Origin: CAZRDB01 sp964598695
Lineage (GTDB): Bacteria > Armatimonadota > Zipacnadia > UBA1398
Direction: 5' to 3'
Assembly: GCA_964598695.1 (NCBI GenBank)
Contig: CAZRDB010000141.1
Location: forward strand, 1-13,559
DNA: 13,559 nucleotides
Shown here piece after piece: positions 6,937-13,559 of the stretch; within the stretch, counting starts at the first letter, position 1; every line of letters starts with the position of its first letter. The position numbers were made by a program, and so were the translations under genes. The notes below the pieces were generated by a model that searched no databases, had not been told where the DNA came from, and worked only from the letters and a program-made list of their open reading frames with translations.

Positions 6937-8790
6937 ATGGCAGGACCCAATGGCGGCCAGGGCGCGGGGAAGGGCAACGCGGGGCGCGCTCCGCGTCTCG
7001 GGGGACGGCCCACCCGGCAGCCCGAGTTCCGAGAGGGGCTCCAGACTCCGGTCCGTCCCCCCTCCGGCGCCGCCCCTCGCCCGTCGCTCCCGCGCGGGGG
7101 CGCCCCGACGCGCGGCCCCGTGCTCACCGACGAGCGTCGCGTCCTGCTCAACCAGGCCGTCGCGCGTGCGCTGCTCGCCCTGCTGCTGCTGGCCACGGTC
7201 GTCGGGGTCCTGTGGCTGTCGATGAACAAGAGCCCGGGCGCGCTGGGCGACGACGCGGCCGACTACGCCCAGATCGCGCGCCACATCGCCCGGGGCGACG
7301 GCTACACGAGCAGTTGCGTGCGACCGATCGCCATCGGCCTGGGCCTGCCCGTGGGCGCCGGCCCCGAGGTCACCCGCGCGCCGGTCTTCCCCTTTGTCGC
7401 CGCCCTGATGCTCCGCCTGTCGCCGGGCAACGACACGATCGTCCGCGCGACCTCCTGCCTCGGCTTCCTTCTCTGCCTCGGCCTGCTCTACCTGACTGCC
7501 CTGCGGGCGCACGACCGACGCGTCGCGAACCTCTCCGTGCTGCTGCTTCTGCTCAATACGGGCGCTCTCGGCACCGCGGTGGGCGGCACCGGCAGCGCCT
7601 GGGCCGCCGCGATGGTCGCCGGCGCGATGTACTGGGCCACGTTCCTCCTCCGTCGGCCCGAGCCGGACGAGCGCCCCGATCCGCCGCGCCGCCGGCTCCC
7701 CACGCTGCCCCGCTGGGCGGCTCCGCTGCTGCTGGGCCTCTCGATCGGGCTCGCGTACCTCGCGGAGTACGCGCTCTTCCTCGGGCTGCTGGCCGTGCTG
7801 GTGTGGCTCGCGCTGCAGCAGCCGCGCGGCAGCCGCGCGCGCGTGGTACTGCCCGCCGCCATCGGCGTGCTGGTCGTCGCGCTCCCGTGGTGGATCCGCA
7901 ACTTCGCGGTCACCCACAACCCGCTGTTCACGCTCGACCGGTACGGGGCGATGCTGCTCTCCGGCCCCTACCCGGGCAGCTCCGCCTACCGCTCGGTTGC
8001 GAACCCGGGCAACCCCCTGCTGTTCCTCCTGCACCACCCGCGTACGCTGGCGGCCAACGCGATCCGTTGGGGAGCCGGGGTTCAGGGCGACCTTGCGACC
8101 GGTCTCGGCGTACTCCCGCTGGTCGGTGCGCTCCTGCTGTGCGTGACGCCGCTGCGCTCCGTCGATGACCGGCCGTGGCGTTGGCTGCTCGCCGCGATCG
8201 CCGCCGGGATCGTGCTGGCGACCGGCGTCACGATGCCGTTCGCGATCGCGAACTACCTCCCGCTGCTGCCCCTCGTCGCCCTGCTCGGCGCGATCTTCCT
8301 GACTCGGCTGTTCGGGCGCCTCGAGGTGGCGCCGCGCCGCATCGCGGTGACGCTGCTGTGGGCGGCGATGCTGATCCCCGTCGTGCTCGCCCCGTCGCCC
8401 ACCGGCGCCTCCGGCCTCACCATGACCGCGACCAACCTGCTCGGCGTCGCTCGCGGGCTCCCGCCCGAGACGGTCGTGCTGACCGACTCCCCGTGGCAGG
8501 CGGCCTGGTACCTCGACCGCACGGCCGTCTGGCTCCCCACGGGCCAAGCCGACCTCACCGCCGTGCAGCAGCGCTGCACCGAGGGCCCCATCGTCTTCTT
8601 CCTGACGCGTGCGCTGCAACGCTGGTCGCGCCAGGACTCGGCGGTGCCCTACCAGGCGCTCCTGATCACCCCGCGACCTCCCGAGGGCCTGCTGGACGTC
8701 CCGCTGCACTACCCGGGCGATCGCTTCCTCGTGCCCGCGCCCCCGTCCGCGTCCGCCGACGGGGCCAAGCCGGGTGGAGGGCCGAAGTAG
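6937..8790 (+). CDS. GT39/ArnT-like membrane glycosyltransferase
   Basis: A 617-residue polytopic inner-membrane protein, probably using a polyprenyl-phosphate-linked sugar on the periplasmic side (family inference). Residues 1-68 are a Gly/Pro/Arg-rich, probably disordered cytosolic tail. The first membrane segment is about 75-95. The first outer loop holds G-D-D-A-A-D-Y (104-110) and A-R-H-I-A-R-G-D-G-Y (114-123), the acidic loop expected for GT39, then TRAPVFPFVAALML (146-159). About nine more hydrophobic segments follow, with LPWWIRNFAVTHNPLFTLDR at 316-335, then a soluble domain (about 500-617) ending in a Pro/Ala/Gly-rich tail. ATG 6937 is preceded by GGAG 12 bases upstream, which is weak spacing; the open frame continues to 6685, but that stretch is non-hydrophobic and lies in the divergent intergenic region. 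It is a paralogue of the minus-strand gene at 4958-6667. The acceptor and donor are unknown. Confidence 0.85.
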   Translation: MAGPNGGQGAGKGNAGRAPRLGGRPTRQPEFREGLQTPVRPPSGAAPRPSLPRGGAPTRGPVLTDERRVLLNQAVARALLALLLLATVVGVLWLSMNKSPGALGDDAADYAQIARHIARGDGYTSSCVRPIAIGLGLPVGAGPEVTRAPVFPFVAALMLRLSPGNDTIVRATSCLGFLLCLGLLYLTALRAHDRRVANLSVLLLLLNTGALGTAVGGTGSAWAAAMVAGAMYWATFLLRRPEPDERPDPPRRRLPTLPRWAAPLLLGLSIGLAYLAEYALFLGLLAVLVWLALQQPRGSRARVVLPAAIGVLVVALPWWIRNFAVTHNPLFTLDRYGAMLLSGPYPGSSAYRSVANPGNPLLFLLHHPRTLAANAIRWGAGVQGDLATGLGVLPLVGALLLCVTPLRSVDDRPWRWLLAAIAAGIVLATGVTMPFAIANYLPLLPLVALLGAIFLTRLFGRLEVAPRRIAVTLLWAAMLIPVVLAPSPTGASGLTMTATNLLGVARGLPPETVVLTDSPWQAAWYLDRTAVWLPTGQADLTAVQQRCTEGPIVFFLTRALQRWSRQDSAVPYQALLITPRPPEGLLDVPLHYPGDRFLVPAPPSASADGAKPGGGPK

Positions 8791-8795
8791 AGGCG

Positions 8796-8821
8796 GAGGA
8801 GCAGCCGCGCTACGGCTCCTC
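8796..8821. terminator. Hairpin between convergent genes, possible bidirectional terminator
   Basis: GAGGAGC (8796-8802) pairs with GCTCCTC (8815-8821) around a 12-base loop; an alternative fold uses GCCG/CGGC inside. It sits between the stop of the plus-strand GT39-like gene (8790) and overlaps the last codons of the convergent HEAT gene. There is no U-tract on either side, so intrinsic termination is only a possibility. Confidence 0.3.
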
Positions 8822-9436
8822 GCCGCGCAGGAGCGGGAGGACGGCGATCGCCGACTCCCGGATCACGGGATCCTCGTGGTTGAGCAGCCCGTTGAGCACC
8901 GCCATCGCCTGCGTCGTGCGCCCCAGCGCGGCCATCGAGCGAGCGGCCGAGAGGCGCACGTAGTCGTCCGGGTCCTCGAGCAGGTGCTCGAGGGTTGGGA
9001 TGACCGAGTCCGAGACTTCCCCGATGTCGCCCAGCGCGAGCGCCGCGTGGAAGCGGACGTTCGGGTCGGGGTCGGCGGTACACTCGACTACCTGGCGGGC
9101 CGGATGGGCGCTGCCGCGGATCCGGGTGAGAGCCCACGCCGCGTCGCAGCGGGTGTGGGCGTCCGGGTCGGCCAGGAGCTGGTTCAGCGCCGGGAGCGCG
9201 CCGGAGGCGTCGGCCAGGCTGATCTTGCGAAGCGCGGCCGCCGCGCGGCTCCGAACCCGCTCGGCGTCGTCGGAGACCGACAGGCACGCGATCAGCCCCG
9301 GCACCGCCCCCGCGACCAGCTCGCCGATGTCGCCGAGGGTGCGCGCGGCGTCACGGCGGATCGCCGGATCGGGATCCTCCAGCGCATGGACAAGCCGCGC
9401 GATCTGGTCGCAGAGCTTGCGAGCGTCCTTCATCAT
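8810..9436 (-). CDS. HEAT-repeat protein
   Basis: A 208-residue soluble protein made almost wholly of about six HEAT / PBS-lyase-type repeats: cores LVHALEDPDPAIRRDAARTL, LIACLSVSDDAERVRSRAAA, LNQLLADPDAHTRCDAAWAL, VVECTADPDPNVRFHAALAL, LEHLLEDPDDYVRLSAARSM and LNGLLNHEDPVIRESAIAVL. Each has the D-P-D..V/IR..AA..L pattern typical of alpha-helical scaffold repeats. Such proteins mediate protein-protein contacts; no catalytic motif is visible and no partner can be named. No signal peptide or membrane segment is present, so it is likely cytosolic. The start is one of two adjacent ATGs (9436 or 9433); the ribosome binding site is weak, with AAGG about 14 bases upstream. The frame stays open far upstream as Arg-rich shadow of the YeiH-type gene. 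It is convergent with the GT39-like gene and divergent from the transporter. Confidence 0.85.
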   Translation of the reverse strand: MMKDARKLCDQIARLVHALEDPDPAIRRDAARTLGDIGELVAGAVPGLIACLSVSDDAERVRSRAAAALRKISLADASGALPALNQLLADPDAHTRCDAAWALTRIRGSAHPARQVVECTADPDPNVRFHAALALGDIGEVSDSVIPTLEHLLEDPDDYVRLSAARSMAALGRTTQAMAVLNGLLNHEDPVIRESAIAVLPLLRGEEP

Positions 9437-9464
9437 CGTGTATCGCGCCGCCTTGCGTGAACAC

Positions 9465-9480
9465 CGCGGGACGACCCGCG
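9465..9480. repeat. Perfect inverted repeat, possible operator
   Basis: CGCGGG-ACGA-CCCGCG, a perfect 6-base-pair stem with a 4-base loop, lies in the 147-base divergent gap between the HEAT gene and the transporter gene, about 29 bases upstream of the HEAT start. It could be an operator or a leader hairpin for the HEAT mRNA; GC richness makes chance plausible. Confidence 0.35.
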
Positions 9481-9531
9481 CGCGCCGGAACCTACCCCCT
9501 ATGTTCGGCGCCGAGCCCACCGCGGCCTGCC

Positions 9532-9560
9532 TTGCGACCGCCACGCCGGGGGGATACACT
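9532..9560 (+). promoter_or_regulatory. Sigma70-type promoter for the YeiH-family gene
   Basis: TTGCGA (9532-9537) and TACACT (9555-9560) are separated by exactly 17 bases; each matches the sigma70 consensus at 4 of 6 positions. Transcription would start near 9567, giving a leader of under 20 bases that contains the AAGGAG Shine-Dalgarno (9573-9578). Position and spacing make this the best promoter candidate in the window. Confidence 0.55.
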
Positions 9561-9583
9561 CCGGCGGCGGCGAAGGAGCCACC

Positions 9584-10609
9584 GTGAGCCGTACGCCTGA
9601 ACAGCCGAGCGAGACCGATGCCGCGACGCGCCCGCCGAGCCCGCTCGCCGGCCTCGGGCTGTGCCTCGTCGTCGCCGTCGTCGCGCGGTACCTGGGTGGC
9701 CTCGTACCCCTGGTCGGCGGCCCCGTCCTCGCGATCCTCCTGGGGCTGGCTCTCAGCACGATCCGACCCCTGCCGCCGTGGGTCCGGCCCGGCACCTCGC
9801 TCGCGAGCCGTCAGGTGCTGCAGCTCGCGATCGTCGCTCTGGGCGGCAGCCTCAGTCTGCTGCAGATCTGGGAGATCGGTCGGCAGTCGCTCGCCGTGAT
9901 GCTCTGCTCGCTCGCGGCGGCCCTCCTCGTCGCCTGGGCCGCCGGGCGGCTGCTCCGGGTCGACCGGACCATCGCGAAGCTGGTCGGCGTGGGCACCGGG
10001 ATCTGCGGCGGCTCCGCGATCGCCGCGCTCGCGCCCGTCGTGGGGGCCGACGACGACGAGATCGCGTTCTCCATCTCGACGGTGTTCCTTCTGAACGTGG
10101 TCGCGGTGCTCGTCTTCCCCCTCGCCGGCCACCTGATGGGCATGACGGACGCCGGATTCGGGATCTGGGCCGGGACGGCGATCAACGACACCTCGTCGGT
10201 CGTCGCCGCGTCGTACTCGTACAGCGCGGCGGCCGGCGACATCGCGACGGTCACCAAGCTCGCCCGGACCACGATGATCGTCCCGATCACGCTCGCCTTC
10301 GCCCTCGCGGCCGCTCGAGCGGGCGGGGGAGGGCGGTACGACGCGCGTCGGAGCACCCCCTGGTTCGTCGTGCTGTTCCTCGCCATGGCCGTGCTCAACA
10401 CCGTGGGTGTCTTCGGGAGGGCGGCGGGCCCCGGGTTCGCGCTCGCGGGGCAGTTCTGCATCACGGTGGCGCTCGCCGGGGTCGGACTGGGCGCCAACCT
10501 CCGTCGGATGGTCCGGACCGGCCCCCGCCCGATCCTGCTTGGAACGCTCGTGTGGGTCGCCGTCACGCTCACCAGCCTCGCCGCGCAGTGGCTTCTCGGC
10601 CAGCTCTGA
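9584..10609 (+). CDS. yeiH: YeiH/UPF0324-family putative transporter
   Basis: A 341-residue inner-membrane protein with about ten hydrophobic segments, the normal size for the YeiH (Cons_hypoth698, UPF0324) family, often annotated as putative sulfate exporter. Family signatures: LQLAIVALGGSLSL (about 79-92), GVGTGICGGSAIAALAPV (135-152), a short acidic D-D-D-E at 156-159, GIWAGTAINDTSSVVAAS (193-210) with VTKLARTTMIVP (223-234), and a C-terminal half-repeat ending VGLGANLRRM (300-309). The start is GTG 9584 with AAGGAG five bases upstream and a good promoter just before it. The real substrate of this family is not firmly established; export of sulfur-containing anions is the usual suggestion. 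No LysR regulator, the common partner of yeiH, lies next to it here. The downstream esterase follows after 85 bases in the same direction and may be co-transcribed. Confidence 0.92.
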   Translation: MSRTPEQPSETDAATRPPSPLAGLGLCLVVAVVARYLGGLVPLVGGPVLAILLGLALSTIRPLPPWVRPGTSLASRQVLQLAIVALGGSLSLLQIWEIGRQSLAVMLCSLAAALLVAWAAGRLLRVDRTIAKLVGVGTGICGGSAIAALAPVVGADDDEIAFSISTVFLLNVVAVLVFPLAGHLMGMTDAGFGIWAGTAINDTSSVVAASYSYSAAAGDIATVTKLARTTMIVPITLAFALAAARAGGGGRYDARRSTPWFVVLFLAMAVLNTVGVFGRAAGPGFALAGQFCITVALAGVGLGANLRRMVRTGPRPILLGTLVWVAVTLTSLAAQWLLGQL

Positions 10610-10694
10610 GGAGGCCGGTCGGCGACCACGGCGAACCCGAGCAGGGGGGCGGCGTCGGAACCGAGGGGAGAGACGACCCGCAAGGAGGCGCCCC

Positions 10695-11623
10695 ATGGCC
10701 GGCCGCGACACGCTCACGCGCTTCGCCCTCTCCGCATCGCTCGCCCTGGCTCTGTGCTCGCCCGCGCTCGCCCAGGCCCGCCCGGCCAAGGTGGGCCTCG
10801 TGCAGAAGACCGTGGTCTACGCGACGGTGGGTGACCGGGAACTCCACCTGAACCTCGCCTGGCCGATGGAGCGGCCCCGCCCGGTGCTGCCCGTGATCCT
10901 GTACATCCACGGCGGGGCCTTCCGCGGCGGCACGCACGACAACCCCAACCACCTCGTCACGGCCGGGCGCGGCTACTTCAGCGCCAACGTGGAGTACCGG
11001 CTGAGCGGGGAGGCGACGTGGCCCGCCCTGATCCACGACGTGAAGGCCGCCGTGCGGTGGGTGCGCGGCCATGCCGGCGAGTACGGCCTCGACCCCGACC
11101 GCATCGGTGTCTGGGGCCACAGCGCGGGCGCCTGCCTCTCGATGCTCCTCGGAACCAGTGGCGACGTCGCCGAGCTGGAGGGCGAGGAGGGGCTCACCGG
11201 CGTCTCCTCGCGTGTCCAGTGCGTCGTGAGCTACTTCGGGCTCTCCGACTTCGCGGCGCTGCCGGGCCAGCCCTCGACGATGGACCACTCAGCCGCCGAC
11301 TCGCCGGAGGGGATGCTGCTCGGCGGCGCGATCGCCGACCGCCCCGCGGAGGCCACGGCCGCAAGCCCGATNNNNNNNNNNCCTACGTGAGCGGCGACGA
11401 TCCGCCCTTCCTGCTGCTGCACGGCGCGAAGGACACGACGCTCCCCTACCGGCAGAGCGAAGCGCTCTACGAGGCTCTCCTGGCGGCCGGGGCGGCGGCC
11501 GAGTACGAGCTGTTGCCCGAGGCGGGCCACGGTGGCCCCGGGTGGGACGACCCCGAGCTGGTCGCCCGCGTCGCGCGGTTCTGGGACGACCATCTCAACG
11601 ACGGCGAGCCCCTGATCCCGTAG
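10695..11623 (+). CDS. Exported alpha/beta-hydrolase esterase (BD-FAE type), split by assembly gap
   Basis: An alpha/beta-hydrolase of the BD-FAE / carboxylesterase type, exported by a signal peptide (about 1-26, hydrophobic LTRFALSASLALAL, likely cut after A-L-A). Visible catalytic parts: oxyanion loop YIHGGAFRGG (70-79), nucleophile Ser143 in GVWGHSAGA, then after the gap the Asp in LLLHGAKDTTLP and the His in PEAGHGG. ATG 10695 has a strong AAGGAGG six bases upstream. The frame before the 10-N gap (11372-11381) and the frame after it differ. If only two bases are missing, the text reads S-P-I-T-Y-V-S-G-D-D-P-P-F-L, which matches how this family normally reads, giving a 306-residue protein. 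So I treat this as one intact gene, not a pseudogene. Likely substrates are acetylated or feruloylated carbohydrate esters (family inference). Confidence 0.87.
11372..11381. other. Assembly gap (10 Ns)
   Basis: Ten undetermined bases inside the esterase gene. Ten is a typical placeholder length rather than a measured size: taken literally it puts the two halves of the gene out of frame, whereas two missing bases restore it. Confidence 0.95.
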
Positions 11624-11636
11624 GCCGCGACGCGGC
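11624..11636 (+). terminator. GC palindrome right after the esterase stop
   Basis: GCCGCG-A-CGCGGC directly follows the TAG of the esterase gene. It is a compact palindrome with a one-base centre and no U-tract, so it may be a weak terminator, a protein site, or chance. The rest of the 101-base gap to the next gene holds only the GAGGGAGGG ribosome binding site. Confidence 0.25.
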
Positions 11637-11724
11637 GCGCCACGGCGGCTGCCAGGGAGGAGATCCCCCACCCATCGGGCAACAACGCCACACCGACAGG
11701 CGTTCGCGCCGAGGGAGGGTCCCG

Positions 11725-13559
11725 ATGGTCGCTCTCATGCTCGTCTCCGCTCTGGCTCCGGCCTCGCTGGCGGCGCCGGTCGAGGCGCCGCGCGTCGCGG
11801 TGGTCTACTCGGACTTCGGCAATGCGCGCCATCGTGACGACTACGATGCCACCCTGGCCGCACTGCGTTGGCCGTGTGAGAAGATCGAGAACACCCGCGC
11901 GGCAGAGCTGGCCGAGCGCCTGGCGTCGTTCGACCTGCTCCTGTGTGGCGCCCTGTACAACTACGGCAACCCGCAGGACCTCTCGCCCGGGATCCCGGCG
12001 CTCCGGAGCTACCTGGAAGCAGGCGGCGCGCTGGTGATCACCGACGCCAACTACGCCCCGCACGTCGACTGGCTCGCCCAGCTCGGGGAGGGGCTCTCGG
12101 CCGGCGCCGCGGCCTGCCACGCACCGGACGAGCCCGAGATCGTGGCCCCCGACCACCCCCTGCTCGGCTTCCCGAACCCCTGGCGGCCCCGCTCGATGTG
12201 GTCGCACCTCGCGCTGGGTGAGGGCTGGCAGGTGCTCGCGCGCGACAGCGACGGCGGCGTCGTGCTGGCGGTCGCCCCGGTCGGCCTCGGTTTCGTATGG
12301 CTCTCGAGCAACTGGGCGCTTCCCCCCGAGTGCCTCGCCAACATCTGGGAATGGGCGCGTCTGCGCCGCGCGGGCCTCGAGGTCGAGGTGCTCGCCGGCG
12401 CCACCGACCTCCGACCGGGGAGGTCCCGGGCCCGCCTCGCCTGCCGCGGCCTCCGTCCCGGGGCGACCCGCGCGACGCTCTCTTGGCACTGCGAGATGGG
12501 GGGCGAGGAGACCGTCGCCGAGCGGACCGTCTCGCTTGCCCCCGACGGCCCGACCGCGGTGGAACTGACGCTGCCCATCGCTGCCAGGGGGGCCGCCCGC
12601 GTGTGGCTCACCGCCGAGGCCGGTGGCGCCCCGTACGTCTCACCCGCGACCGAGGCCGCTGTGCCCGAGCTGATCGTCGTCGAGAGGCTCTCGCCCGCCT
12701 ACCGCGACCTGCTGCTCTCGGGCGAGAGGGATGCCGCCGTGACGCTCGCCGTGACCGTCTACCCGGGTGACGGGAACCTCGCCGGGGCCAAGCTGGTCGC
12801 CTACCTGCGGGCCGGCGATCAGGCCCGCCAGCCCGTCGAGACGCCCCTGCCCACGGAGTACGGCGCGCGCACGACCGTGCGTCTCCCCGCGCGCGGCCTG
12901 CCGGAGGGCGATGTGACGGTCTCACTCGCGGCAACCCGCGGGCGGTTCGTCGTCTGGCGCGGCTCGCTCCGACTGCGTAGCGTGCGGACGGCCCCGGCCG
13001 TGGCGCTCGACGAGCGCCTGTGCGCGCGCGTCGGGGGCGAGCCGTTCTTCCCCATCGGGATCTACCACGTCGGGCCCGAGGCGCTCCCCCAAGCCCGGGC
13101 AATGGGCTTCAACTGCCTGCAGGCGTGGGGCAACGGCCCGGAGGAGGCCCGGGCCTCACTCGATGCCGCCCAGGCGCACGGGTTGAAGGTGCTCCTCGAG
13201 GCTTCGGGCCTCGTCCGTGGCGGCCTCCAGCCCGAAGCGCTCCGTCACCTGGTCGAGAGCGTCCGAGACCACCCCGCGCTGCTCGCCTGGTACCCGATCG
13301 ACGAGCCGATCGGGGCGATGGCCGGCGACTGCGAGGCCGCGTACCGGATCTGCCGCGAGCTGGACCCGGACCACCCCGTGTACCTCGTGCTGTGTGACCC
13401 GGGCCTCTTCCACTCCTTCGACGGAGCGCTCGATGTGCTGGGGATCGACCCCTATCCCGTCCCCGGCGCGTCGGTGCGCCAGGTGGCCGTGGGAATGCGC
13501 ACCCCGGGGCCCCACCCCCCCCCGGTGGGTGTTCACCCCGGCACCACACCCCCCCCCCA
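11725..13559 (+). CDS. Exported multidomain TIM-barrel (glycosidase-like) protein, C-terminus cut
   Basis: The frame is open from ATG 11725 (GAGGGAGGG a few bases upstream) to the window end, at least 611 codons. Residues 1-17 look like a signal peptide (cut after LAA or nearby). About 22-215: an alpha/beta region resembling ThuA/glutamine-amidotransferase-like domains, with RVAVVYSDFGN (23-33), FDLLLCGALYNYG (69-81), LRSYLEAGGALVITDANY (93-110) and VGLGFVWLSSNWALP (186-200); no catalytic Cys-His pair is evident. About 218-425: beta-rich, probably two Ig-like sandwich domains. From about 432: a TIM-barrel of the GH-A kind, with GGEPFFPIGIYHVGPEAL (437-454), MGFNCLQAWGN (460-470), HGLKVLLEASG (485-495), HPALLAWYPIDEPIG (516-530; Glu527 is the candidate acid/base) and LDVLGIDPYPVPG (569-581). 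The exact GH family cannot be named. Residues after about 592 are unreliable (C-rich contig end). It lies downstream of the esterase on the same strand, suggesting joint carbohydrate degradation. Confidence 0.8.
   Translation, partial: MVALMLVSALAPASLAAPVEAPRVAVVYSDFGNARHRDDYDATLAALRWPCEKIENTRAAELAERLASFDLLLCGALYNYGNPQDLSPGIPALRSYLEAGGALVITDANYAPHVDWLAQLGEGLSAGAAACHAPDEPEIVAPDHPLLGFPNPWRPRSMWSHLALGEGWQVLARDSDGGVVLAVAPVGLGFVWLSSNWALPPECLANIWEWARLRRAGLEVEVLAGATDLRPGRSRARLACRGLRPGATRATLSWHCEMGGEETVAERTVSLAPDGPTAVELTLPIAARGAARVWLTAEAGGAPYVSPATEAAVPELIVVERLSPAYRDLLLSGERDAAVTLAVTVYPGDGNLAGAKLVAYLRAGDQARQPVETPLPTEYGARTTVRLPARGLPEGDVTVSLAATRGRFVVWRGSLRLRSVRTAPAVALDERLCARVGGEPFFPIGIYHVGPEALPQARAMGFNCLQAWGNGPEEARASLDAAQAHGLKVLLEASGLVRGGLQPEALRHLVESVRDHPALLAWYPIDEPIGAMAGDCEAAYRICRELDPDHPVYLVLCDPGLFHSFDGALDVLGIDPYPVPGASVRQVAVGMRTPGPHPPPVGVHPGTTPPP
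13501..13559. other. C-rich low-complexity contig end, probably artefact
   Basis: The last 59 bases collapse into runs of C and short CCCCGG/CACC units, unlike the rest of the gene. The translation turns abruptly from a normal TIM-barrel sequence (GASVRQVAVGMR) to a Pro/Gly/His string. Most likely low-quality sequence at a contig end. Confidence 0.7.

Noticed and set aside
6673..8709. 678-codon minus-strand open frame opposite the plus-strand GT39-like gene
   Set aside because: Low-complexity Arg/Gly/Gln/Glu-rich translation, antisense to a gene with clear membrane segments and a paralogue.
9661..10851. Long Arg-rich plus-strand frame overlapping the YeiH-type gene
   Set aside because: Arginine-dominated translation in another frame of a clear membrane transporter; shadow.
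11360..11623. Esterase as a frameshifted pseudogene
   Set aside because: The frame change coincides exactly with the N-gap, and two missing bases restore a family-like sequence and the full catalytic triad.
11467..12489. 340-codon minus-strand frame opposite the esterase end and the TIM-barrel gene
   Set aside because: Composition-driven, without motifs, and antisense to recognisable exported proteins.
1..13559. CRISPR arrays, tRNA or rRNA genes, insertion sequences
   Set aside because: No regularly spaced repeats, tRNA-like cloverleaf, rRNA stretch, transposase or terminal inverted repeats were seen.

Overview
This is a very GC-rich bacterial window with dense, short-spaced genes, and both ends are cut inside genes. 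Exosortase and EpsI-like genes suggest a Gram-negative (outer-membrane) bacterium. Together with a HEAT-repeat protein, a BD-FAE-type esterase and a secreted TIM-barrel protein, this fits the large-genome, carbohydrate-handling phyla (for example Planctomycetota, Armatimonadota or similar uncultured lineages). The phylum cannot be fixed from sequence reading alone. A 10-N gap and a C-rich contig end suggest a draft or metagenome assembly.

Left half (1-6667, all minus strand): a six-gene, tightly packed block that reads like one exosortase / exopolysaccharide operon. In transcription order it encodes a polytopic ArnT/GT39-like membrane protein, an EpsI-like periplasmic protein, an exosortase with its Cys/Arg/His triad, a radical SAM protein with a SPASM-like C-terminus, and two GT4 glycosyltransferases. 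The second GT4 runs off the left edge. Two junctions are 4-base GTGA stop/start overlaps and one is a 20-base overlap, so translation is probably coupled. By analogy with known PEP-CTERM/exosortase loci, the block likely builds a surface glycan and processes or anchors proteins carrying a C-terminal sorting signal. I see no sorting-signal substrate in this window.

Centre (6668-8790): a 269-base divergent intergenic region, then a plus-strand GT39-like membrane protein that is a clear paralogue of the first gene of the minus operon. The plus copy keeps an acidic D-D-x-x-D-Y motif in its first outer loop. The aligned stretch in the minus copy has lost it.

Right half (8796-13559): a convergent minus-strand HEAT-repeat protein; a divergent YeiH/UPF0324-family transporter with a recognisable sigma70-type promoter and Shine-Dalgarno; an exported alpha/beta hydrolase interrupted by the assembly gap (two missing bases restore the frame and a family-like sequence); and a long exported multidomain protein (GATase-like N-terminus, beta-rich middle, TIM-barrel glycosidase-like C-terminus) that runs off the right edge into a C-rich stretch that is probably not real sequence. 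Long ORFs on opposite strands throughout are GC-codon-bias shadows and are not annotated.
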